DNA of 64,000 nucleotides from Dolomedes plantarius (lineage: Eukaryota > Arthropoda > Arachnida > Araneae > Dolomedidae), in contig OU015496.1 in assembly GCA_907164885.2 (NCBI GenBank), forward strand, positions 164,112,850-164,176,849. Direction: 5' to 3'. Below the pieces are notes generated by a model. The model ran no database searches, was not told where the DNA came from, and saw only the letters and a program-made list of their open reading frames with translations. Made by a program: the position numbers and the translations under genes. Positions 43,005 through 52,660 of the stretch are shown piece by piece (position 1 is the first letter of the stretch; each line of letters opens with the position of its first letter).

Positions 43005-43435
43005 TACATTTAGTAATAGTTCATACTGATAGTAATAAATTCTGAGAATAATAAATTCCCACTGAAACTTTCAGATACTAATGAATTCCTACTTTCATAT
43101 AATAGCAGCAAATTCAAACTGTGAAAGTTCTTTTCTATTATAATTTATTCTCACTGGTATTTTTGACCAATAAATGATATTCTTTTTACAAATCATATTA
43201 AACTACTACTATATTCTTCAGAGAAAATTAATATACATCTACCGGTACTTCTGGACTGATAGTATTAAATTCCTGATAATGATTTTTTTACTGGTAGTAC
43301 CAAATTCCTACCGTACTTTTCCCCAATAGATATAAATTCCTACTGCAATTAAAAGAATATTGTTATATATTATTAGATTCCTCTTGTATTTTCTATTAAT
43401 AATGTTAAGTTTTTACCAATAACGTTAAATACTGT
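43005..43435. repeat. Degenerate tandem repeat
   Basis: Variants of ATAGTAATAAATTCCTACTG recur roughly every 40-55 bases, often followed by a C-T-T-T-rich block. Too diverged to fix a unit; probably an old minisatellite. Confidence 0.5.
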
Positions 43436-44329
43436 TGGGACTGCGGAGAGTCAATGGAAAGGAATTTTGAGCAATTTACCATCTTCCTCCATGCGTGGTT
43501 GGCAATCCGTTTTAATCGTAACAGCAGGCCATTTGCTTGCGGCATATAAGTAAGTTTCTGCTGCCATTATAAGTCCTCCTTTCGAGTAAATATCGGAAAC
43601 TACAAGATTCAAGAATATGCAGCAAAAATTGTCAAATTTTAGTCTAATTTGGTCTAAACTTGATGAATTCTCTAAAAGGATCCTAGAAATTAAATGCCAA
43701 AGGAAAAGTTCTGATAGGATTGTGGGTAACGTAAAGTGTTTTTATTTTTTATTTTTATTTTTTTTCTCCTGCCTTTTTATTCTGAAATCTGACCATTAGT
43801 TACCATTGGACCACTAGTTAACCGTAAGACAAGCGTTGGTCACTCGCGTTCTATCAAGTGCTCCACGAGTAACGCTGTCGGACGATTCAAGATTCCTCTT
43901 TCATCAGATTATCCTTTCACGACCAGAACCTTAAAATCGATGTATAAAAACAGTTATTTCACAGTAAATTTTCATCAAACGCTTACTAGGAATAGAAATT
44001 CCCCCTATAAAATAAATTAATAAAATTGCTTCCTATAAGTGATTTTGGCTCAAACTTATGAGAAAAAGTAGGCCCGGCCTAGCACTAACTTGAATAGGTC
44101 AGACACGTTATGCTTGGAAATTAATAACATAACTACCACAAACTTTCAGGTATGCAATCCAAAAATATAAATATAAGGCTTGCATGAACTATCTGAACCT
44201 ACATTTTTCTATCTATGTTTTTACCTTTATATTGCTTTATTTGAATAAAGGGAAGGACAAATTTTTTTCCCTTTCCTTCCTCGAAAGAAAAGGGAAATGT
44301 ACTTCTCCCCGTCGCTTCCCCCTACTTTA
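43436..44329. other. Unassigned AT-rich DNA
   Basis: A frame at 43617-43799 is not convincing. Confidence 0.4.
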
Positions 44330-44570
44330 TCGTAGTTCATAAAACTGTTGTCTTCCACGTGACGAGCACTTTCAAGTGTGGGTTGCAGGACGCATGCGCT
44401 ACGTCCACTTACCGAGTTCCGCCTCGCCCTGATTAAATGATTCCGGTCCGAGCTTCGACTTCTGTCCAGTCACGTATTATCCGAGCACCGGACACGGGGC
44501 ACAATTTCCTCCTATCCGGGAATCCGGCTGATTGCCGCTCTCATCCAATCACCTCTGAACCACATATTTC
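44330..44570. other. CpG-richer stretch
   Basis: CpG-dense, with ACGCATGCGC (a nuclear-respiratory-factor-like palindrome) near 44391 and CCAATCA near 44544. Could be a promoter fragment, but no gene follows on either strand. Confidence 0.2.
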
Positions 44571-44924
44571 TGTTTCTCTCCCTCATTCACTTCTTGCAGA
44601 GGGCAAGATTTTTTTCTTTTTTCCATCTTGTCTTTTTTAGGGTTCCTTCCTTCCTAGATTTTGTTTCTGTATTTATTTGGTACTTAATTCTCCGTTTGTT
44701 TCATTTCTTCCGGCTCCGGTCTTTTTTTTCTCTCTCTCTTCTGTGTTTGCGGAATGAAAATAGAGATAAGGCGTAAAACCACGCAGTTCCTGGACGTCGT
44801 AGGAACATAGAATTTTTTTAAATTTACGTCTCTCTCTTATTTCCATTTTAAATGACCAGGTAAAAATATATTTGAGCTATTAGGTAGGATTAATGGCCGA
44901 GTACTCACACACCCACTCTCCCCT

Positions 44925-44929
<5 letters not shown>
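44571..44929. other. Unassigned pyrimidine-rich DNA
   Basis: T- and CT-rich tracts. No gene. Confidence 0.4.

Positions 44930-45009
<80 letters not shown>
44930..45009. repeat. (TA)n microsatellite, left of pogo MITE
   Basis: About 80 bp of TA; the TA at 45008-45009 serves as target duplication of the next element. Confidence 0.95.
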
Positions 45010-45012
<3 letters not shown>

Positions 45013-45606
45013 TCGAACCTCCATATATCGAAGTAGCAAAATGCCGGAAAAAAATTCGATATATAGAAATTTCGATATATAGAATTCATCTTAGTTTTAT
45101 CATAATTCTCCTAAAACATTAAAATTAAAGCTAATTTTCGTATACGAATCTCCATTTCCAATTTATATGCGAATCACATTAAATGAAAGTTAATTAAAAA
45201 AGGAATTAATGTGAAAGATTTATTGAGTACTATATACCTTTAAAAAAACAATAATCCAGACAGTGGTTACAGTGATCACAGTTACATTCTTTAAAAAAAA
45301 AAACTACGAATATCTTGCTGAACAGCCAGTTTTGCGGAAAGTTCATCAAAGAAATGCTAGCATTTATTCAGTCCATTAAAAACTTTATCAGGGGTCCACG
45401 AAGTATTGTTTCAAACGCCAAAAATTGGGAGATTTTTTTCTAAAGTGGAATAAAATCTCCCAATATGTCGTGAAAAAAATTTCGATGTATAGAGATTTTT
45501 TTCGATATATAGAAACAGTTTTTCTATGTAATGAACATGGAGATTTGCTAAGAGTTCGATATATAGAAAATTTCGATATAGGGAAGTTCGATATATGGAG
45601 GTTCGA

Positions 45607-45609
<3 letters not shown>
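45010..45609. mobile_element. pogo-type MITE, 600 bp, inside a (TA)n tract
   Basis: The ends CAGTCGAACCTCCATATATC and its inverse match over 23 bases. TA lies on each side, and beyond it (TA)n continues on both flanks. TTCGATATATAGAA-like motifs repeat near both ends (about 45055, 45072, 45499 and 45557), probably subterminal transposase-binding repeats. No ORF. Confidence 0.92.
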
Positions 45610-45698
<89 letters not shown>

Positions 45699-45731
45699 AC
45701 ATAATATATATACACACATAACATATATATA
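45610..45731. repeat. (TA)n/(GT)n microsatellite
   Basis: TA repeat passing into GT repeat and back to TA, reaching the left end of a Tc1 element. Confidence 0.95.
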
Positions 45732-47320
45732 CAGTGTGTAACAAAATTATAAGACCACCCAAAATATCACTCATTTTAATATTACACTGCATAAAATGAA
45801 TAATTTTAAAATTTGAAGCAAATGAAAAAAGTTATATTTTCTCAAATAAATCGCTTAAAGGGAAAAAAGTTGAGTTAATTTCACACAGCAAATGATATTT
45901 TGAAATCTCGGTGTAACATAAATATAAGACCACTTATTTTTTTATTTAAAATCGCTTGCGTTTTTAAAACTATTTTATCTTTTCTTTCAAAATCGTAGAT
46001 AAACTGTAACTTTATATCACAAAAAAGTCCAAACGATAATATTGTAAAAGAAAATAGAATTTAATTTGTTTGTTTTTATGGGGAAATTCACAATCCCGCG
46101 TGGAAGAGAATTATCTGAACTAGAAGTTCGAAAAATTTGGTTTTATAAGGGCTCTGGAAAATCGGAACGTGAAATAAGTAAGATACTTAAACGTTCTAAA
46201 ACTGCTATTCATAACGCTTTAAGTAAAAGAGATTTTTACGGAAAATATAAAGGATCTGGCAGAAAGAGTAAATTATCAGCTCGCGATAATAGACGAATTT
46301 TCAAGCTTGCAACGAAACAGAACTTGTCTACTCATAAAGTAACACAGCAGACAAGTAAAACTATTTTACATATGACAGTCTGGCGCACTTTAAGATCAAA
46401 TTCAAATGTTGCTGTTCGGAAATTAAAAAGAAAACCAAGACTGTTAAAGCATCATAAAGAAGGAAGGCTGAAGTGGGCAAAGGAAGTCATGACCTGGGAT
46501 GCTGCTTAGAAAAATATTATTTTTTCCGATGAAAAAAAATTTAATTTGGATGGCCCGGACGGTAATATTTCCTACTGGCATGATTTACGAACGGAACATC
46601 GGGTTTTCTTCAGTAGACAGATGGGTGGTGGCTCTGTGATGGTGTGGGGAGCTTTTGCATATGATGGGAAATGTGATCTGCAGCGAGTTCTTGGAAAAAT
46701 GGACTCTATTTGTTATCAACAACTGCTTTACCAACACCTTATACCTTTTGGCCCATTTTTAGGAAGATCAAACTGGAAATTTCAGCAAGAGAATGCGCCA
46801 TGCCATGTGTCTAAATCAACTAAAAACTGGTTTCAAAATGAAAAAATCGAGGTCTTAAACTGGCCAAGCCTTAGTACAGACCTGAATCTCACCGAAACCT
46901 TGTGGGGCCATTTGGATCGTCAAGTGTATGCAAATAACCGTCAGTGATTCTGTGTATGAATTGAAACTAGCTATCATGGATGAATGGGACAAAATTCAAA
47001 AATATTTGCTCGAAAACCTAATTAATTAAATGAAAAATCGAGTATTTGAAGTTATTCAGAAAAATGGTGGATCAACATCATATTAGTTTTATTAAAAAAT
47101 TTGTTTTAACTAGTGGTCTTATAATTTTGTTACAGATATTTGATTGGAGAAATTTGAAATTGTTGATAAAATAATTAGTATATTTAAATATCTCTTAAAA
47201 ATAATATACATATATTTTATATTTCATTTATTAACATCAACCTAATTTAATTTTTAAAAAATTATGCTATTTATAGTAAAAATCACAAAATCCACAGTGG
47301 TCTTATAATTTTGTTACACA

Positions 47321-47323
<3 letters not shown>
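45732..47323 (+). mobile_element. Tc1-type transposon with IR/DR ends, 1,592 bp
   Basis: Outer ends CAGTGTGTAACAAAATTATA and inverse at right. An inner copy of the same motif lies about 180 bases inside each end (45910-45934 and 47112-47135). Two motif copies per terminus is the IR/DR architecture of Sleeping Beauty- and Minos-like elements. TA flanks at 45730-45731 and 47324-47325 lie in TA-rich repeat on both sides. Contains a broken transposase gene. Confidence 0.93.
46078..47086 (+). pseudogene. Tc1-like transposase, stop- and frameshift-bearing
   Basis: From ATG 46078, the N-terminal HTH (GRELSELEVRKIWFYKGSG, then SEREISKILKRSKTAIHNAL) and second HTH run to TAG 46507-46509, in phase with the catalytic part. 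The latter has IIFSDEKKF (first Asp intact), QQENAPCH (second Asp changed to Glu) and TDLNLTETLWG (Glu kept, surrounding motif altered). A frameshift near 46944 and TAA near 47026 precede the terminal VIQKNGGSTSY. Not functional. Confidence 0.92.

Positions 47324-47386
<63 letters not shown>
47324..47386. repeat. (TA)n microsatellite
   Basis: About 60 bp of TA between the Tc1 element and a foldback element. Confidence 0.95.
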
Positions 47387-47388
<2 letters not shown>

Positions 47389-47806
47389 CGGTTAAAGTCT
47401 AAAGTTGGCAAATTCGCGAAATCGCCGGCCACTTCTAGCATTGACCAAGTCACTTAGCGAAAGCCCGAAATAATCGAGAATTTACGACTGCTTCAGGGTT
47501 TGGTAGGCCAATTCGTGATACACCCGACAATCAATGGCCATTTCCCGAATTGTGCAAGAAAAACTGGCAAAAAAAGTTTGAAGTTTTTCGGAACTGGATC
47601 ACGCTGTTTCGGGTCAAACTAGAAAAAATAAACTTCAAATCCAAAGAGAAAAGGACAATTGTCTTGGGAAATTTGCAAACTGGCCATTGATTGCCAGGCA
47701 TTTCAGACAAAGCCTGAAGTAGACATAAATTCTCGATTTTTTCAGGCTTTGGCCAAGTGACTTGGCCATTTCGCGAATTGGCCAGACTTCGAACTTTGGC
47801 CATAAC
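47387..47806. mobile_element. Foldback element with long imperfect arms
   Basis: The left arm (47387 to about 47560) and the right arm (about 47655-47806) are inverted copies. Shared stretches include AATTCGCGAAAT, GACCAAGTCACTT or GGCCAAGTCACTT, ATCGAGAATTTA and CAATCAATGGCC. The loop is about 90 bases. The arms are peppered with TTGGCC-type motifs. Flanks are TA-rich and CA-rich repeats. No ORF; the frames here read through repeats. Confidence 0.8.
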
Positions 47807-47808
47807 AT

Positions 47809-47811
<3 letters not shown>

Positions 47812-47849
<38 letters not shown>

Positions 47850-47860
47850 TATATCAAGAT
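47812..47860. repeat. (CA)n/(TA)n microsatellite
   Basis: Short dinucleotide tracts. Confidence 0.85.
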
Positions 47861-48287
47861 ATACACAGAGCTTGGAACTGAACAATCCTTTGAAAAGCTG
47901 AGGAAGGAATTATCACCAACAGGGAAAAAAAAAATCTCGTTAATTAGTGTGCTTCCCGCCCGATCACGCAGAACAATAGGCGAGGTCCCAAACTACGAAA
48001 TATGTTATTATAATTAAATATTTTCCTTCCTGAAGGTAAAGTATATTTGAAAACCTTTCTTATGGCAATATTGTTAACAGTGAAAATACCACTACAAGAT
48101 TTAAACATGTTATTTAAGTTGACTAAACTAAAAATCAGAACTGCTAAACTGAATAACATAATATGAATTAGATTTTGCCAAATTGTCTATTGTCGGATTA
48201 AATTTTAGTTATACAGAACGAGTTCGTATTAAATCATAAAAAAAGTTTAACGTGTTCACTTTTAAATTTTGAATTTAAAAAATGCTA
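47861..48287. other. Unassigned AT-rich DNA
   Basis: Nothing recognised. Confidence 0.4.
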
Positions 48288-48289
48288 TA

Positions 48290-48346
48290 CAGAAGGTAGG
48301 TCGCACTTTATGGAAACGATTTTGATAGTTAAGTTTTATGTATAAA
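48290..48346 (-). mobile_element. mariner-type copy 2, left terminal piece
   Basis: CAGAAGGTAGGTCGCACTTT and onward match the left end of copy 1 (26755-26810) up to TTTATGTATA, preceded by TA at 48288-48289. The similarity stops exactly where the piece at 61015-62225 resumes. I therefore read the two pieces as one element split by about 12.7 kb. Confidence 0.8.
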
Positions 48347-48418
48347 CTAGCTGAAACCCGCACTTCGCTACGGAGTACATTCAAATTAAATACAACAGTC
48401 AATGTATGCAATTAATGC

Positions 48419-48498
<80 letters not shown>

Positions 48499-49088
48499 GA
48501 ATAAGATGAAAGAGAAAACCAGTAATAGCTCTAAAGCTACTTGAAGCCAGGAACATCCAACATGTAAAGAAAAGTATGAATAAGGTTTTTGACAGCATTT
48601 CATCATCAGCGGTGTCAATACTGTCTAAAAACCAATGGATTGTTTCTGATGAGTATGATCTATTAAATAAACACACTCAGACACCGTACAATCCATTTTT
48701 AACAGAAGAATTGAATAATAAATGAATTAAGTTTGAATAACAGTACTTAACCAAAGAACACCAAGCCTGGCGCTAGTCAGAGTGGAAGTTAAGAACTTGT
48801 AACCGCAAGATGACTAACGTCATATAACTTGCAACCATTGAGGTAGTGGATACTCAGTTACAGACTTACTTAGGTTACCATATTTTAAGACTTTTATTCC
48901 TTTATTTATTTAGTTTTTATTATTGTTACTACTATGAGTTAATTATTTTTTATTTTTCTTATGATTTTTATTTTTGTTTTTAGTAGTTATTATTTTTATT
49001 TTAACCTATTGTTATGTTTAACTTATTAATGCAACAGAACAAACTATTCATTAAAACAAAAACAACCAATTATGTTTTTGGATAGACT

Positions 49089-49130
<42 letters not shown>

Positions 49131-49458
49131 AATGCGACGAACAATATATACAATTGATGTAGAAAAAAATATATATATTTATAAAAAAATCGTAAGTGAT
49201 ATTTTTATAGAGAAAATAATGTTCAATCGTCTGCCGCATAAGGAAGGAAAAAATTATTTTTTTATCTATTTAGTTGTTATGCACATGACGATAAATTTAT
49301 TTAAAGTACCAGAAAAAGAAATCACGTGATCTCTCTTAGTGCACCCCTACACTATAAGAAGAATCGCCATGCAAAATTTCAGCCCTTTTGGTCCAGCGGT
49401 TGGGTCTGTGCGTTGTATGTCAGTCAGTCAGTCAGTCAGTTACGGAACTATTTTATAT
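48347..49458 (+). repeat. CTAG-type interspersed repeat, copy 2
   Basis: It starts CTAGCTGAAACCCGCACTTC and ends after CCAGCGGTTGGGTCTGTGCG, (GTCA)5 and ATTTTATATAT. It contains two (TA)n tracts (about 48424-48488 and 49092-49127). No coding domain is recognised; the minus-strand frame at 48386-48676 is mostly TA repeat. If the downstream MITE is removed the end would read TTTTATATATAGAT, as in copy 1 at 12.9 kb. Confidence 0.55.
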
Positions 49459-49483
49459 ATGAGGCGATGAAAGACAAAGTGGT
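49459..49483. mobile_element. Short TIR MITE, left end, plus LINE target duplication
   Basis: GAGGCGATGAAAGACAAAGT is an inverted match of 60980-61010. The last 15 bases, GAAAGACAAAGTGGT (49469-49483), recur exactly at 60794-60808 and are the target duplication of the LINE between them. Confidence 0.75.
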
Positions 49484-49644
49484 GTAAAGATACAAATATA
49501 AAACGACCCAACCTTTCGGTTATGCGTTTAGGGAAAAAAAAAAACTTAAGGGGGGGGGAATTATGCTAATTGTGTAACACACAACGAAATAGAATATCTA
49601 TGAAATCGGATAATGAACAGCCATAAGGGCCCTAACTATTTTTC

Positions 49645-50832
49645 TTATGGCTCTTCTACAGTAATAATCATTATAAAACCTATTCTTATTCCAGATATCA
49701 ATATTGGTAGGTAAGCTTCCGCGTATATTATTAAATTGACTGCATACAGTGCTCCACCAGTGCTTTTCATACAGTGCTCCACCGATTGTTCAGCACCACA
49801 AGAGCAAGTGCTACTTTTTCCGTGAAACCTGCTTTGATAACTACCAAATGACCCATGTCCAGTGATTGCTTGGTTTATGTAAAAATCTGCACTTAGCCTG
49901 TCAGTTTTAACTTGAGGAAAAATTTCTCTTACTCTAGTTCCAGCAGTTGTATTGTTCCACCTATCTTGCCAGACGTGTTCCGCCATTTGAAATAATTTTG
50001 CTTTTACTTGGTTTCTAGTCCATTTAATTTCTTTATTTATTACTTCCAATTTAGTTGCTTCTTTTGCAGTCTGATCAACTGCTTCATTTTTATCAATCCC
50101 AATATGCGCTTTTATCCAATGTAGTGCGACATTAAGTCCCGAAGTTTGAACTAATTTTTTGATGTTATCCACCATCTCACTTTTAAAACTGAGTGTATTT
50201 AATGCCTGTAACGCACTACGTGAGTCTGAATAAATATCAATTGCTTTATGACCCTGTCCAATAGCATCTTCAATAGCCAGTTGTATTGCATACAGTTCAG
50301 CACTGAAGGAACTCGCATTATCAGATAGCCTTTGTTTTATTTCCAATATTTTTAAATCCTTAATATATTTATTAATACCTGCCCCAGTTTTTCCATTCAT
50401 GCAGGAGCCATCCGTGTAATAATTAATATCAGTAATTGGAATTAAATCAAATGTCCAGTTTATTGTCCATAAATCAGTCTCACGTTTTATAGGTCTGTTC
50501 GCCAATTCGCAATTATTTTTGCTAAAATTTATATCCATAACTTTTATCCCTTGTTCCTTGTAATATATTTCAAACATTTTGTAGTCAATTTCAGCTCTGA
50601 GATCTAAAGGCATACAACCTGCCAGTACGGCCAATGCATTCGTTGAAACTGTTTTATAGCATTTTGTAATGCTCAGTAAGAAAGGTCTTTGAATTTTATT
50701 TAATAAATTGTTTTGTCTTACTGTATTCTTGAACCAGAATGGGGCCCCATAAAGGATAATTTTTTCTATTATTACTTTATATATTTCTTTCAAAATACTG
50801 GGCCTGAAACCCCAAGTCTTCTTACTGTACCT
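49645..50832 (-). pseudogene. LINE ORF2, 3' part: RT thumb and RNase H
   Basis: Continues in phase from the RT segment at 59934-60793 across the gypsy insertion. RNase H motifs are present in order: YTDGSCMNGKTGAG (first Asp), SAELYAIQLAIEDA (Glu), IDIYSDSRSAL (second Asp) and HWIKAHIGIDKNEAVDQTAKEA (His and last Asp). A cysteine cluster CSCGAEQSVEHC follows, typical of I/R1/Jockey-group LINEs. A 25-bp tandem duplication (CATACAGTGCTCCACC twice, near 49742-49782) sits in the C-terminal codons. It ends at TAA 49645-49647. The reading frame itself is open. Confidence 0.88.
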
Positions 50833-51544
50833 TGTTGTGAAGCCGAGAATTACGACTCCAAAATGGGAAACCGTATCGGAACAAGTGGTAGCAAATGAGC
50901 GAATAGTTAAGCCAGTCAAAAAAGGTGAAACATGAAATGCGTTGTGTATTAAGTTACAGAATTAATTTCAAGTAACAAAGCGACATGAAAGATAACCCAG
51001 ATAGGTCTCAGGTAACATAGATTAAGTAGAATATTTACTTTAAATTAACAGCACTTAGCTTAGCAAGAAAATACTTAACCCTACATATAGCCTGACCCAC
51101 GTGCTAAGCATATTACAATACTCAAATTATTCATACCTAGGAAACAATATCTACTACAGTAAATTAAATTACAGACAAGGGGTTTAAGGAGCAAATAAGA
51201 AGTTTATTTTAACTAAACATAATGAAAAAAAAAGGGAATACTTAATTGTATACAGTCAAGCCATGCCATGCCATGCCCCTCGCTCCATACCCAACACACG
51301 CTCCCCAAAGTTCACCAACCTCCTACACGTCCAAGGGCTGTCTCCCGCTACTTTTCGAAGCTAGCCTGACCTGCGCCAAGCTCTACTTCGCGCCTGCGCA
51401 ATACAGGCTCAATACACCAGATTTGGCGTGCATCGCCTTTTTTGGCAATAAATCATTTTTCTTTTCTGCCAATGTATGGCAGTTATGAGAGACAGTTATA
51501 AAGACCTGAATATTAATGGATATACTCCATGAGTCTTTATAACA
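50833..51544 (-). repeat. 3' LTR of the gypsy element
   Basis: 712 bp. On the coding strand AATAAA (51203-51208) is the likely poly(A) signal. An 80-codon plus-strand frame inside is present identically in the other LTR and is incidental. Confidence 0.95.
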
Positions 51545-51556
51545 CTCTCCCCCTTC
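51545..51556 (-). other. Polypurine tract of the gypsy element
   Basis: GAAGGGGGAGAG on the coding strand directly precedes the 3' LTR. Confidence 0.8.
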
Positions 51557-52660
51557 ACCAAGTGAAGAAAAAAAACACATGAGGGAAAATTTCCCAAAGA
51601 GAGTTGAGTTCAAAGTGCTAGGAGTGGGAGTTGGCAGGCTTACAAAAAGTTACATTGAAGATCCTTTGGAAAAAAAGTGATCACACCAGTGCATTACAAT
51701 GTATTACATTGAAGACCCTAGATGAGGGAAAAATATCATTACTGCTCATATTGAGTCTAATTTACAATGGTGTACATTGGAGATCCTAAATGAGGAAAAA
51801 AAATTTTGCTCCTAATTTTGATTAAATGACTATAACATTACACAGGGTATGTACATTGTATAAAAGAACATTAAACACTTCACGTCGGCTGGCCAGCCAT
51901 TAAAAAACAAAGAAAAAAACACAAAAAAAACAACCCTGTAAAAATTCACTTAGAAAAAATTAAAGTTACATTGAAAAGCGATTAATGTCAATTGCAAAAA
52001 TTATGTGTCGTAGATAGACAAAGTGTCATGGGTAGACAAAGTGAAAGCACTAATAACAGTCAACATTGTGACAGAGAGCATGGTGTCATACACAAGAGTG
52101 TCATTACTATGCGAAAAGTTTCAAGATACCTTGGATGAAGAAATTAACTTGTAACACAGTGTATCACACTGTACCATGCATATTACAAACAGTAAAAACA
52201 AATGTGCATAAAAACTTAAAAAAAACAAGTGCAAAATTTGTGTTGGATATACATTATGGTGAGTATATACCCTAAAATCATAAATTGTAGGACACTATAA
52301 TAACATTCACAAACAAATATACAATATAACACAAAAGTACATGAATATATACAAGAAACAGTTGATGCATTACCCACTTCACAAAGCTAACAGGTGAGTT
52401 ATATTCAATATTAAACTTATAAAAACTTCACCTATATGCAGCAGGTGATGTACAACTGCAGGAGATAGTGACCATGTTGAGGTCGAGAACCTTCAAACCT
52501 GTATACAGTACATAACAGGATTCGATGCTTTTCTGGAAAGCATATGCAGCAAGAGTCCTAGTCCATACAGGAAGACTGGCAGAAGAAGAGTTGGACGTGC
52601 CAATCGCTGGGTTGTCCATCAACTGGAGAAGATGTGCGCGCAAACATCTTTCCCAGAACT
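51557..52660. other. 3' non-coding interior of the gypsy element
   Basis: About 1.1 kb without an env-like ORF or transmembrane segment. GTACATTGGAGATCC and TACATTGAAGATCC-like blocks recur around 51650-51790. Confidence 0.6.

Noticed and set aside
44330..44570. CpG-island promoter of a host gene
   Set aside because: ACGCATGCGC and CCAATCA are suggestive, but no exon follows on either strand, so I kept it only as a low-confidence composition feature.
45388..45792. ORFs encoding long YIYIYI or THTHTH tracts (also at 4782, 44880, 47531, 48386)
   Set aside because: Translation of dinucleotide microsatellites.
51246..51488. 80-codon ORF, repeated identically at 59630-59872
   Set aside because: It lies inside the two LTRs of the gypsy element and is duplicated only because the LTRs are; no family match.
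51557..52660. env gene of an errantivirus-like element
   Set aside because: No ORF of adequate length, signal peptide or transmembrane segment in the 3' interior.
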